Shown piece after piece: positions 1 to 8,887 of a stretch of DNA of 64,000 nt. The DNA comes from Planctomycetota bacterium. Lineage in GTDB: Bacteria > Planctomycetota > UBA1135 > JADKAF01. The stretch lies in contig JADKAF010000001.1 of assembly GCA_016719295.1 (NCBI GenBank), positions 6,634,001 to 6,698,000 of the forward strand, read 5' to 3'. Below the pieces are notes generated by a model that saw only the letters and a program-made list of their open reading frames with translations, was not told the origin of the DNA and searched no databases. Both the position numbers and the translations under genes were made by a program. How positions within the stretch are numbered: the first letter of the stretch is position 1; each line of letters starts with the position of its first letter.

Positions 1-1540
1 CAGCGGTGCGCCGAGCGACCACGGGGCGAGCACGGCGGCGGGGAGCTTGGGATCCGGTCCGTTGCCGCGGAGCTCGCGCACGAAGTCCATGAGCTCGCGC
101 TGCGCGAGCTGCGCGGCGCTGAGCTGCGTCGTGCCGCGCGGGAGATGCCACGCGCTCCACGCGACGAGCAGCAACGCGACGGCGGCGCCGACCTTGCTCG
201 GGGTGCAGGCCCCGCGTGCGGGGAGCGGCAGCCGCTGGAGGAGCCACTCGCCACCGATCACCAGCACGAGCGGCCAGAGGATCTGGAAGAAGTGCGCGAG
301 CTTCACTTCGTAGCAGCCGAGCGCGAAGGTGCCGCTCGCGAGGACGAAGAGCGCCGCGCGGCCGCCGAGGCCGAGCAAGGGTGCGCGCAGCAGCGCGAGC
401 AGCAGCAGCGGGAGCACCAGCACCGCCGGCGTGAAGCGCTCGAGCGCTTCGCCGAGATACCAATGGCCGTGCGCGTGCAGCAGCGGGCGATATTCGCTCA
501 CCATCGTCTGCACCCAGCGGTTCGCGGCCTCGAAGCTCGCGAGCTCCGCTCGGAAGGCCGCGCCGCACGCCGGCACGAGCCAGGGCAGCGCACCGAGCAG
601 CAGCGCGATCGCGGCGGAGGCGAGGATCGCGCGCGGCGTTCTTGCCGTGCAGGGGGCAGCGCGCCGTGAAGGACGGCGCGAGCGACAGGAAGAGCGCGAA
701 GATCGCGAGCGCGTGGAGCTGCAGCGCCGAGACCTGATCCCAGGCGTACGCGAACGGCTGCCCGTGCTCGATCCAGCCCGCACCGAAGACGACGGCGCTT
801 GCCGCGGTCGCCCACGTTCGATGGCGTGCCGCGAGCGGGGCGATGCTCGCCGCAGGCGCGAGTAATAGCTGTATGAGGCTCGCTGCTCCCATCAGGAGCA
901 AGATCGCCTGGCTCTCCGTGGAGACCCAGAGCGCGAACCCGAGGGAGAGACCTACGCCCAACGCGCCGCGCCGTCCGCCGCGCTGCGCGAGCAGCGCCAC
1001 GAAGCCGAGCAACGCGCCGACGAGGAAGAGATGCTGCAGCGATTGATGGTCGCCGTTGCCGAAGGGGCCGACGCCGACGGAGGTGCTCGCGAACGCGTAG
1101 AGCGCGGTCGCGAGCAGCGCCGAGGTGGGTGCGAGCACGAGCGCGATCAGCGCGCCGAAGAGCAACACGGACAGCGTGCCGAGGATCGGTCCGGCCCAGA
1201 TCGCGCCGGCTTCTCCCGCACGTGCCTGCGGATAGAGCGGGCGCAGCGCGCGATCGAGGAGCAGCAGCACGCCGTCCATCGGCAGCGTCCAGTGGAGCAC
1301 GCTGCCGTCGGGGCTGCCGTCCCCGCGCTCGACGAAGGGATAGCCGTGCTCGCCGCTGGTGAGGAGCTCCAAGCGCGCGAGGCGGCGCAGCGTGTCGTTG
1401 TCGGAGATCGCGAAGCGCTCCGGCTCGACGACGTGATCGCCGGCGCGCACGCGTGCGAAGAACGCGAGCAGCCCGAGCAACGCGAGCAGCGCGGCGTAGC
1501 CGCCGCGCGAGAGCGGACGCGCGTGGGGGAGCAGGCTCAT
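1..1540 (-). CDS. GT-C type membrane glycosyltransferase, STT3-like; partial and frameshifted
   Basis: The ATG is at 1540-1538, and the gene runs off the left edge. Residues 1-290 alternate hydrophobic segments with polar loops. Three features recall STT3/PglB/AglB (GT66) oligosaccharyltransferases: NDTLRRLARLELL after the first membrane segment, HWTLPMDGVLLLL, and GNGDHQSLQHLF. The frame then degenerates into Arg-rich sequence near 650, while the next frame resumes clear membrane-protein sequence (LASAAIALLLGALPWLVPA) down to base 1, ending with LPAAVLAPWSLG. Moving between the frames requires one surplus base, probably in the five-base G run at 652-656. By family such enzymes transfer lipid-linked glycan to protein, but here only motif layout supports this. 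A generic GT39/GT-C enzyme is the alternative. A membrane protein is near certain; the subfamily is about even odds. Confidence 0.6.
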   Translation of the reverse strand, partial: MSLLPHARPLSRGGYAALLALLGLLAFFARVRAGDHVVEPERFAISDNDTLRRLARLELLTSGEHGYPFVERGDGSPDGSVLHWTLPMDGVLLLLDRALRPLYPQARAGEAGAIWAGPILGTLSVLLFGALIALVLAPTSALLATALYAFASTSVGVGPFGNGDHQSLQHLFLVGALLGFVALLAQRGGRRGALGVGLSLGFALWVSTESQAILLLMGAASLIQLLLAPAASIAPLAARHRTWATAASAVVFGAGWIEHGQPFAYAWDQVSALQLHALAIFALFLSLAPSFTARCPLHGKNAARDPRLRRDRAAARCAALARAGVRRGLPSGARELRGREPLGADDGERISPAAARARPLVSRRSARALHAGGAGAPAAAARAAARTLARPRRPRGALRPRERHLRARLLRSEARALLPDPLAARAGDRWRVAPPAAAAPRTRGLHPEQGRRRRRVAARRVERVASPARHDAAQRRAARAARAHGLRARAPRQRTGSQAPRRRARPVVARRTA

Positions 1541-1583
1541 GCGCGAGGTGATTCTCGCTCGCGGGCTCGTGCGTTGCCGGAGC

Positions 1584-3230
1584 TCACTTCGCGCGCCGCG
1601 GCCGCAGCCGCTCGAATTCGTCGCCCGCGACCCACTGCGGCGCCTGCGCGCGATCGCCGACGCGCAGCACGAGCCGCGCGAAGAGCCGGAGATCCGCGAC
1701 CGCGCCGGAGAGGTCCCACGACTCGCTCCACTCGTCGCTCGGCTGGTGGTAGTGCTGCATCGTCCAGCGCTGCACTTTCCGCGCGCCTTCGCCCTCCGGC
1801 TCGCCGATCAGGTTGAGGCCGGGTCCCAAGTAGATCGCCGGGATCCCGACGCGCGCGAACGAGAACTGGTCCGAGCGATAGAAGCGCCCCTTGTCGGGCT
1901 CGAGATCGCCGACCACGGTGCGACCGAAGCTCGCGGCGATCGCCTCGACGTCCGCATCGAGCTCGGTCTTGCCCTTGCCGATCACGGCGACGTCCTTCGC
2001 GGCGCCGAAGCGCGCGAGCGAGTCGATGTTCAAGCACGCGGCGATCCGCTCGCGCGGGATCGGCGGCGAGCTCGCGAAGTGCTGCGAGCCCAGGAGTCCC
2101 GATTCTTCGGCGGTGACCGCCAGGAAGCAGAGCGTCCGCTTCGCGCGGAGCCCCGTGGCCTGCAAGGCGCGCGCGACGGTGATCAAGCCCGCGCAACCGG
2201 AAGCGTTGTCTACCGCTCCGTTGTGGATCTGATCTCCTTCGAGCGCCGGGTTGCGACCCAGGTGATCGAAGTGCGTGGAGAGCACGACCCATTCGTTCGC
2301 GAGCTCGGGATCGCTGCCCGGCAGGATCGCGCAGACGTTCGAGGACCTGATCGGGCGCACCTCGGCCGTGAGCTCGAGCGCCGCCGTGACGCCGAGCGGG
2401 CGCGGGCGGAATTCCTTCGTGCGCGCCGCGGCGACCAGCTCCGCGAGCTTCGCTCCGCCGAGCTCCGCGATGCGCGACGCGGCCTCTTCGCTCACCCAGC
2501 CGCGGATCGCCGTGCGCGGGCTCGCGTCGCCTTCGAGATCGAAGCGCTCGCGCGCGAAGCTCGACTGCACGACGTTCCAGCCGTAGCCCGCCGACGGCGT
2601 CGTGTGCACGATCAGAGCTCCCGCGGCACCCTTCGCCGCGGCGATCTCGTACTTGTAGGTCCAGCGCCCGTAGTAGAGGCGCGCCTTGCCGGCGAAGAGC
2701 TGGGGATCCCAGTCGGGATCGTCGTTCAGCATCAGTAGCACCTTGCCGCGGACATCGACGCCCTTCCAATCGTCCCAGCCCTGCTCCGGCGCTTCGATGC
2801 CGTAGCCCACGAAGACGATCTCCGCGTCCTTCCAGGTACCTGCGGTGACCGGCGCATCGACGCCGGCGACGAAGTCCTCGAGCCAGCGGAGCTCGAGCGC
2901 GCTCTCGTTCGCGCCGCGGATCGCGAGCGGTGTCAGGGAACGGCTCGTGTGCCCGACCAGCGGCACGATCTGGCGATAGGACCCGTCGGCCGCGCCGGGC
3001 TGCAGCCCCGCGGCGCGGAACTGCGCTTCCAAGTAGCTCTGCGCGAGCTCGTCCCCGCGCGTCCCAACGCCGCGACCTTCGAGCAGGTCGGAGGAGAGGA
3101 AGCGGAGATGCGCGCCGAGGCCAGCGGCATCGATCCACTCCTCGAGGGGGCGCTGCGCGTGGAGCGTCGAGCAGAGGGGGGTCGCCGCGAGCAGCGCGCC
3201 GCGGAGGAGGCCTTGGGAACGCCGGGTCAT
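1584..3230 (-). CDS. Secreted M28 family zinc aminopeptidase with PA-type insert
   Basis: 548 aa. An N-terminal signal peptide (residues 1-25, ending LHAQ) indicates export. Residues 90-290 resemble the protease-associated insert of M28 peptidases. The catalytic core holds the co-catalytic zinc ligands in order: STHFDHLG (His320), GAVDNASG (Asp341), TAEESGLLGS (Glu375/376), NIDSLARFG (Asp403) and YHQPSDEW near residue 503. By family it removes N-terminal residues from peptides outside the cytoplasm. It lies on the same strand as the upstream-edge membrane protein and 43 bases from it, so it could be co-transcribed, and it is divergent from the LamG gene at 3387. M28 exopeptidase is secure; substrate preference is not visible. 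Confidence 0.95.
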   Translation of the reverse strand: MTRRSQGLLRGALLAATPLCSTLHAQRPLEEWIDAAGLGAHLRFLSSDLLEGRGVGTRGDELAQSYLEAQFRAAGLQPGAADGSYRQIVPLVGHTSRSLTPLAIRGANESALELRWLEDFVAGVDAPVTAGTWKDAEIVFVGYGIEAPEQGWDDWKGVDVRGKVLLMLNDDPDWDPQLFAGKARLYYGRWTYKYEIAAAKGAAGALIVHTTPSAGYGWNVVQSSFARERFDLEGDASPRTAIRGWVSEEAASRIAELGGAKLAELVAAARTKEFRPRPLGVTAALELTAEVRPIRSSNVCAILPGSDPELANEWVVLSTHFDHLGRNPALEGDQIHNGAVDNASGCAGLITVARALQATGLRAKRTLCFLAVTAEESGLLGSQHFASSPPIPRERIAACLNIDSLARFGAAKDVAVIGKGKTELDADVEAIAASFGRTVVGDLEPDKGRFYRSDQFSFARVGIPAIYLGPGLNLIGEPEGEGARKVQRWTMQHYHQPSDEWSESWDLSGAVADLRLFARLVLRVGDRAQAPQWVAGDEFERLRPRRAK

Positions 3231-3386
3231 CGAGTTCCTCGCGAGGAAGGGAGCCGCAGGGGCTTCGGTGCGTGCGGCGTTCTAACACGCGCGCGCGCGC
3301 CGAGGAGAGCTCCTCCCTTGTCGATCCGCGCCCGAGGGCCAATGCTGGGGCGAGCCGCTGTCCCGCCATCTCTCCGGAGGTCCCCG

Positions 3387-4550
3387 ATGTCCTTCCCCTC
3401 GCTCTCCGCGCTGCGCTACGGCCTGATCGGCGCGCTCCTTGGGTCACCCGTCCAGGCCCAGAACCAAGGCCTCCAGTCGACGAACGCGATCGGCGGCGCC
3501 GATCGCTACCTCGACGTGCCCTCGTCGCCCTCGCTCTATCCGCAGACCGGCATCACCGTCGAGACCTGGGCGAGCTACGACGATGCGACCCTCCCGACCG
3601 GCCTCTTCCGCTGGCCGACGCTGCTGCGCTACGAGCCGGCGCCGGGCGCGGAGGTCTACTTCCTCCGCGTCGACGCCTCCAACAACAACACGAAGTCGCT
3701 GCGCTTCAAGGTGCGCACGACCACGGGCCAGTTCGGGGCGAGCTACACCTTCGCCGCCGGCGCGCTGAACACGCTGACGCACATCGCCGGCACCTTCGAT
3801 GGCGCCAGCGTGAAGCTCTACCTCGACGGCGTGCAGGTCGCGACCGCCGCGGCGTCCGGGAACCTCGTCAGCGCCACGGGCCCGCTCCGCATCGGCAACG
3901 GCGACCTCTCGATCGCCGCCGGCGAGATGTGGAACGGCGAGATCGACGAGCTCCGCATCTGGCCCTTCGCGCGCACCGCCGCCGAGATCGCCTCCTCGCG
4001 CCCGCTCGAGATCGCCGGCCTCCCGAGCGGCTGCTCGAGCTGGAACCTGAACGGCAACGGCAGCGACAGCTCGGGCACGAACCACGCCACGCTGGTGAAC
4101 GCGCCGATCTTCGCGCCCAACGCGCTCAATCTCACCTCGATCCCCGCGACGGGCATCGCCGCGGTGGGCAGCTCGAGCGCCGGCTGCAACGGCCTCGCTT
4201 CCGTGCTCCACGTCGCGGCCCTCACTCGCGTGAACACGCCCGCGTTCGCCTTCGCCGCGACGCGCGTCCGCACGGGCTCCTCGGGCGTCGCCCTCATCGC
4301 GCCCAACGCGCTTCCGGCGCCCTTCCCGATCCTCGGCATCGACCTCTGGGTCGATTTCACGAGCCCGGCGTACTTCACGTTGCCGGTCGGTGTGCCCGAT
4401 GTGCTCGGCACGGCGCGCACGGGGGCGCCGATCCCCAATGATCCCCGCCTCGCTCTGGCGCCCGTCGCGACGCAGATGATCTTTGTGAACGCGAGCTGCA
4501 CGAATGCGATCTACGCGACGCAGGCGCTGACGTTGGTGATCCTGCCGTGA
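3387..4550 (+). CDS. Secreted LamG-domain protein
   Basis: 387 aa. The ATG at 3387 follows a GGAGG at 3376-3380, and a signal peptide ends near PVQAQ. An upstream in-frame extension was rejected because it runs through the M28 gene on the other strand. Residues 30-215 form a LamG/concanavalin-like domain (GITVETWASY, AGTFDGASVKLYLDGVQV, NGEIDELRIWPFART). The C-terminal 130 residues form a separate module rich in small and hydrophobic residues (FPILGIDLWVDF, FTLPVGVPDV). This layout resembles the ends of the products at 38830-39294 and 57734-59730. By family LamG binds glycans or protein ligands at the cell surface. No catalytic motif is visible. Confidence 0.9.
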   Translation: MSFPSLSALRYGLIGALLGSPVQAQNQGLQSTNAIGGADRYLDVPSSPSLYPQTGITVETWASYDDATLPTGLFRWPTLLRYEPAPGAEVYFLRVDASNNNTKSLRFKVRTTTGQFGASYTFAAGALNTLTHIAGTFDGASVKLYLDGVQVATAAASGNLVSATGPLRIGNGDLSIAAGEMWNGEIDELRIWPFARTAAEIASSRPLEIAGLPSGCSSWNLNGNGSDSSGTNHATLVNAPIFAPNALNLTSIPATGIAAVGSSSAGCNGLASVLHVAALTRVNTPAFAFAATRVRTGSSGVALIAPNALPAPFPILGIDLWVDFTSPAYFTLPVGVPDVLGTARTGAPIPNDPRLALAPVATQMIFVNASCTNAIYATQALTLVILP

Positions 4551-4600
4551 GCTGAGATCGCGGAGCGGCGAGAGATCCGCTTGATCGAGGAGGTGGCGGC

Positions 4601-5389
4601 ATGGGGCGTTCGAAAGTGTTTGCTTGGGCGGTCTTGGCCTCGTCTGTCGTGACAGCCTCGCTGCTCATCTTCTGGATTGAGTCGGGCGCTGCTCCCGGAA
4701 TCGATGATTCTCATCGGCAGCTCTTCTTGGGCCCAGATGGACAGCGCCGGATGCCGGATCGCGGAGAGTTGATTTCCCGCGCTCGGCAGAATGACGAGGC
4801 CGATCATCACTCTGTCTCTCTTTCTGAAGGGCAGAAAGAAGAGCTGCGATCGGGAGATGCCATCCCGAGCGGCTACCCATATGATCCGAATCTTGGCATT
4901 CCCGAAGCTCAAGTTGTTTTAAAGCGAACGGACCCGCTGGAGATCATTCGGTCGCGGATGCAGACGGGACTCGATGTGTTTAAGTTGTATCCCGTGAAGC
5001 TCACCGATGACGATGTCAAGATTCTGCTGGAGGACGCTTCGTCGGAACTGGCCGCGGCCGAGGCTGCTATGGAGAAGTATTACGCTGATCTTCAGGCGTG
5101 GACGAGCAACTTCCAGATTTCGCCAGGCCAGACTGAGTACGGAGACTATAAGATAGCTAATGACGCTGCTCACGCGCTCTACGGTGCCGTGGATGGTGGA
5201 TTGAAGAGGATTGTGCAGATCAAGCAAACTTACAGTGGTGGCGTGATGAAGACGTATGTCGTCGCTGCCGATCCGCAGCGGAATCTGGATCTGTATCGCA
5301 CGCACTCGGATTGGATGGAGCTTTCTCGGGTTCTCCATGATCGCTTGCAGTACATCGTCTACTCTCGCCTCAATGTGTTTGGCCGCTAG
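4601..5389 (+). CDS. Hypothetical protein with N-terminal membrane anchor; atypical composition
   Basis: 262 aa, not recognised. A GAGGAGG stretch lies just before the ATG. Residues 7-25 form one hydrophobic segment (anchor or signal), followed by a polar, mostly helical region with Glu/Lys/Asp-rich stretches (SSELAAAEAAMEKYYADLQ near residues 147-165). There are no cysteines and no catalytic signature. Codon use differs sharply from its neighbours: AT-ending codons are common and a TTA Leu codon occurs at 4919-4921, a codon almost absent elsewhere in this GC-rich window. This points to recent acquisition or a fast-evolving orphan gene. It shares its terminal CTAG with the convergent remnant at 5386. 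Confidence 0.8.
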   Translation: MGRSKVFAWAVLASSVVTASLLIFWIESGAAPGIDDSHRQLFLGPDGQRRMPDRGELISRARQNDEADHHSVSLSEGQKEELRSGDAIPSGYPYDPNLGIPEAQVVLKRTDPLEIIRSRMQTGLDVFKLYPVKLTDDDVKILLEDASSELAAAEAAMEKYYADLQAWTSNFQISPGQTEYGDYKIANDAAHALYGAVDGGLKRIVQIKQTYSGGVMKTYVVAADPQRNLDLYRTHSDWMELSRVLHDRLQYIVYSRLNVFGR

Positions 5390-5761
5390 CGCCGGGCCTC
5401 AAGGGGTGTGCAATAGAGGCGGTCGTAGTGGGCCGCCACCTTCTCGCGCAGCTCAAGTGTCTCCTTGAGCGGACCGCAGGCGTGATCCTCCGGCAGGAGA
5501 TCCACGTACGCGATGCGCGGCGGGGCGCCTTCCATCGGCCCGACCTCGGGCTGACCCTGGCCGAGTTTCGACCCGTCGGGGTGACCGTTCCGGAAGCCGA
5601 GCTTCATGCCCTCGTCGGCCGAAGATGACGCCCATGTAGGAGACTTCGCGGAGGGCGCCGAGCTGCGGGGCGGCGTCGGGACAGGAGGGACGCGCGGATC
5701 GGGGATCGAGGAGCGCGCGGAACGCTGGAAAGCCCGCGCGCGCTCGCGCAAAGTAGCCCGC
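5386..5761 (-). pseudogene. Remnant of an unidentified gene (frameshifted, 5' truncated)
   Basis: The frame from an ATG at 5607 to the TAG at 5388-5386 gives 73 well-composed residues (begins MKLGFRNGHPDG, ends HYDRLYCTPLEARR). Upstream, the plausible sequence moves to another frame (PQLGALREVSYMGVIFG). Removing one C at about 5618-5622 joins the two as VIFGDEGMKLGF. This upstream frame ends at a TGA at 5764-5762 without a good start codon. I read it as a decayed or miscalled gene and do not recognise the family. A real 73-residue protein starting at 5607 remains possible. Confidence 0.4.
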
Positions 5762-5785
5762 TCATCTTTGCGGATCCTTCAGCCC

Positions 5786-6988
5786 ATGCACTTCGAGAAG
5801 AGCTACCTGCCCTACGGTCTCGCCTGGTCCTCGCCCTTCGTCCGCTGGCAGGGCTCGATCGCGCACCTCCACTCCATGCGCTTCGCCGCGCAGGTCGCGC
5901 AGAAGGCGTTTGAGAGCCGCGGCTTCGACCCGGCGTCGCTGGAGGCGCTGCACCTCGGCATGACCGTGCCGCAGAAGAGCTCCTTCTACGGGGCGCCGTG
6001 GATGGCGGCGCTGCTCGGCGCTCCGGGGATCACCGGGCCGCAGTTGAACCAGGCCTGCGCGACCTCGGCGCGCGTGCTGGTCTCCGCGGCGCTCGAGGTC
6101 GAGAGCGGCGGCGCGCGCACCGTGCTCGCGCTCGCGGCCGATCGCTGCAGCAACGGTCCGCATCTCTACTACCCGAACCCGCAGGGGATGGGCGGCACCG
6201 GCGAGCACGAGGATTGGGTCGTCGACAACTTCCAGCGCGACCCGCACGCGCTGAACGCGATGATCGAGACCGCCGAGAACGTGGCGCGCGAGGCGGGCAT
6301 CGACCGCGCTGCGCAAGAGGAGCTCACGTTGATCCGCGTGGCGCAGTACCAGGAGGCGCTCGCGAACGAGCGCGCGTTCCAGAAGCGCTACATGGTCGCA
6401 CCGCTGCCGATCTTCGACGCGAGCGGACGGAAGCAGCTCGCGACGCTGGAGGGCGACGAAGGGCTCCATCCGACGACCAAGGAAGGGCTCGCGAAGCTGA
6501 AGCCCGTGATGCCGAACGGCACCGTGACCTTCGGCTGCCAGACGCACCCCGCCGATGGCAACGCCGGCGCGCTCGTCTGCGATCGCGAGCGCGCGCAGGA
6601 GCTCGCGAAGGACCCGAAGGTCAGCGTGCGCCTCGTCTCCGGCGGCTCCGCCCGCGCGAAGAAGGGCTTCATGGCGATGGCCGTGGTGCCCGCGGCGCAG
6701 GCCGCGCTGAAGCAGGCCGGCATCGGCATCCGCGACGTCGCAGCGATCAAGACGCACAACCCGTTCGCCGTGAACGACGTCTACTTCGCGCGCGAGCTCG
6801 GCCTCGACTTCGATAAGTTCAACCGCTTCGGCTCGCCGCTCATCTACGGCCATCCGCAGGGACCGACGGGGCTCCGCGCGACGATCGAGCTCGTCGAGGA
6901 GCTCGTGATGAAGGGCGGGGGCTACGGCCTCTTCGCCGGCTGCGCCGCCGGCGATACCGCGATGGCGCTCGTGGTGCGCGTGGGCTGA
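5786..6988 (+). CDS. Thiolase family protein (acetyl-CoA acyltransferase-like)
   Basis: 400 aa, of normal thiolase length. The chosen start is MHFEKSYLPYG at 5786; longer in-frame starts give composition unlike protein and overlap the remnant on the other strand. The nucleophilic cysteine is in LNQACATS (Cys91). The C-terminal active-site blocks are HNPFAVND, GHPQGPTG (His) and GCAAGDTAMA (Cys), in normal thiolase order. By family it performs thiolytic cleavage or condensation of acyl-CoA in the cytoplasm, either in beta-oxidation or in a biosynthetic direction. There is no adjacent hydratase or dehydrogenase gene, so the pathway is not visible. It is convergent with adk, with 43 bases between the ends. 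Confidence 0.92.
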   Translation: MHFEKSYLPYGLAWSSPFVRWQGSIAHLHSMRFAAQVAQKAFESRGFDPASLEALHLGMTVPQKSSFYGAPWMAALLGAPGITGPQLNQACATSARVLVSAALEVESGGARTVLALAADRCSNGPHLYYPNPQGMGGTGEHEDWVVDNFQRDPHALNAMIETAENVAREAGIDRAAQEELTLIRVAQYQEALANERAFQKRYMVAPLPIFDASGRKQLATLEGDEGLHPTTKEGLAKLKPVMPNGTVTFGCQTHPADGNAGALVCDRERAQELAKDPKVSVRLVSGGSARAKKGFMAMAVVPAAQAALKQAGIGIRDVAAIKTHNPFAVNDVYFARELGLDFDKFNRFGSPLIYGHPQGPTGLRATIELVEELVMKGGGYGLFAGCAAGDTAMALVVRVG

Positions 6989-7031
6989 TCTCCGGCGCGG
7001 CGCCGAGCCTCGCCGTCGCGAGTCCGCGCGC

Positions 7032-7667
7032 TCAGCCGATCTCCAGGGAGCGCGCCGCGGGCACGTTCGAGATCAGGTCATCGAAGATCGCGCGGGCGAC
7101 CTCGAGCGGCGTCTGGGCCGCGTCGACGTTCGCCACGATCTCCCGCGGGTAGGCGTCGAGCGTCGCGCGCGTCTCCTTCTCGTAGGTCTCGTAGCGCCGG
7201 CGGATGACCGCTTCGTCGGCGTCGTCCTTGCGGTTCTGCTGGAGGGCGCGGGAGCGCAGGCGTTGGAAGAGCGCCTGCGTATCGTCGATGACGAGGTGCA
7301 CGACGCGCACGACCTCGATCAGCTCGCGCATCGCCTCGGCCTGCACCGGGGTGCGGGGGATGCCGTCCAGGAGCAGCAGGTTCCCCTCGGGCCGGTAGAC
7401 CTTCTTCTGCACGAGGTTGGCCACGTGCTCCTTCCACATACGGATCGTGAGCTCGTCCGGCACGAGCCGGCCCGTCGAGCTGTAGCTCGCCACTTCCTGT
7501 CCCAGCGCGGACTTGGGATCGAGGGCCCGAAAGATGTCGCCCATCGCGAGGTGCACGAAGCCCGGCAGGGATCCGAGCACCTTGCCCTGGGTGCCCTTGC
7601 CGGAGCCGGGGCAGCCGAAGAGCAGGACGACGTTGTATTTCGAGCCGCTAGGGGACTTCGAGCTCAT
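7032..7667 (-). CDS. adk: Adenylate kinase family nucleotide kinase
   Basis: 211 aa. The P-loop GCPGSGKGTQ lies at residues 18-27, the NMP-binding block is VHLAMGDIFR, and the substrate motif LLLDGIPRT follows. The LID is the short type, going straight from a basic helix (RSRALQQNRKDDADEAVIRRR) to the final helix, with no four-Cys zinc LID. By family it catalyses phosphate transfer between ATP and AMP in the cytoplasm. IPRT in place of the usual FPRT is a mild variation, so another NMP specificity cannot be excluded. It may form a unit with the methionine aminopeptidase 183 bases upstream on the same strand, an adk-map order common in bacteria. Confidence 0.93.
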   Translation of the reverse strand: MSSKSPSGSKYNVVLLFGCPGSGKGTQGKVLGSLPGFVHLAMGDIFRALDPKSALGQEVASYSSTGRLVPDELTIRMWKEHVANLVQKKVYRPEGNLLLLDGIPRTPVQAEAMRELIEVVRVVHLVIDDTQALFQRLRSRALQQNRKDDADEAVIRRRYETYEKETRATLDAYPREIVANVDAAQTPLEVARAIFDDLISNVPAARSLEIG

Positions 7668-7850
7668 GGAGAAGAGGTTCGGGATGGTTCCCGACGACGC
7701 GCTACGGAGCCGTCAGGCACCGAGCCGGCCAACGGGGAGAGGGGCGAGCGGGGGCGGCGTCCTCGCGCCGCGGCGCGCTGATCTACCAGACCGCACGGCG
7801 CGCGACCACCCTCCCCTCGGCACCTCGAGCGCCGCGCCCGGGGCGGAGTC

Positions 7851-8750
7851 TCAGAGCGTGAGAACCTCGGCGCCGTCCTTCGTGATCAACATCGAGTGCT
7901 CGGTCTGCGCGACCATGGAGCCCTTCTTCTCGACGAGGGGCGGGTAGCCGTTCAGGTCGCCGTTCTTCTCGAGGCGGCGGATCGTCGCGTCGACGATCCG
8001 CGGGTCGAACTCGCGGAAATAGCGCCGCGCGATGGGGAGGCCGTTCCACTTCGCGATCGCGGCGGCGACCGCGGGGTCGATGCCCTTGCTGATGCGCGGC
8101 GGGCGGCGGCGCGCCTGCATCCAGACCTCGGCCGCGCCTTCTTCTTGGATGTAGCCGCGGCCGTCGGTGGCGAAGGGCTCGATCGCGATGACTTGGCCCT
8201 CGCGGAGGATCCCGTCGCCGTGATCACCCACGTTCGGGATCTGCGGAGCGCAGTGGACGAGCCAGCGCGCGAGACCGTGGCCGGTGAGGTTGCGCACCGG
8301 CTTGAAGCCGCGCTCCGTGATCGTGCGCTCGATCGCGGCGCCGACCTCGTGCACGGGGACGCCGGGGCCGACCGTCGCGATGGCGGCCTCGAGCGCCTTC
8401 GCCGAGGACTGGATCAGCTCGTGCCAGCGCCCGTCGATGCTGAGGTCGACGGTGAGCGCCGTATCGGCGATGTAGCCGTCGACGTGCACCCCGAGATCGA
8501 CCTTCACGCAGTCGCCGACCTCGTAGCGCTGGGTGTCGTCCGGCGTCGAGCAGTAGTGCGCGGCGACGTGGTTCCGGCTCGATTGAGCGGGGAAGCCGGG
8601 CTCGGCGCCGAGACGGCGGATCTCCGCCTCGATGCCCTCGGTCACCTCGCGGATCGTGACCCCGGGCTTGATGCGCTCGGCAGCGAGGCGGCGGCAATGC
8701 GCGGCGATGCGGCCAGCTTCGCGAAACTTGTCGATCGAGGCGCTATTCAT
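7851..8750 (-). CDS. Methionine aminopeptidase, type II (archaeal/eukaryotic-like)
   Basis: 299 aa from MNSASIDKFREAGRIA at 8750; a longer in-frame start adds 37 Arg-rich residues and was rejected. All five metal ligands of the pita-bread fold are visible: two Asp in KVDLGVHVDGYIADTAL, His in LTGHGLARW, Glu in IAIEPFAT and Glu in AQTEHSML near the C-terminus. FPAQSSRNHVAAHYCS and the roughly 60-residue helical insertion between GAAEVWMQ and the last strand are the type II arrangement known from archaea and eukaryotes. By family it removes the initiator Met from nascent proteins. It sits upstream of adk, where many bacteria carry the type I enzyme. No other map gene lies in the window. Confidence 0.93.
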   Translation of the reverse strand: MNSASIDKFREAGRIAAHCRRLAAERIKPGVTIREVTEGIEAEIRRLGAEPGFPAQSSRNHVAAHYCSTPDDTQRYEVGDCVKVDLGVHVDGYIADTALTVDLSIDGRWHELIQSSAKALEAAIATVGPGVPVHEVGAAIERTITERGFKPVRNLTGHGLARWLVHCAPQIPNVGDHGDGILREGQVIAIEPFATDGRGYIQEEGAAEVWMQARRRPPRISKGIDPAVAAAIAKWNGLPIARRYFREFDPRIVDATIRRLEKNGDLNGYPPLVEKKGSMVAQTEHSMLITKDGAEVLTL

Positions 8751-8887
8751 GCGGAAGAGGGGGTCCTGGCTCCGTAGGGGCGGCAATCCTGAACCAGTCC
8801 GGCAGGATTTCAACCGATGAACCCGCCGGAGCGACCGCGCGCCGCGCGGCTCCTGCTCCACGGCGACCCGGAATGGAGGAGCGGAAG

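Noticed and set aside
3287..3302. Alternating CG run before the LamG gene
   Set aside because: A short run of CG repeats is expected in such GC-rich DNA, so I do not claim a Z-DNA or regulatory role.
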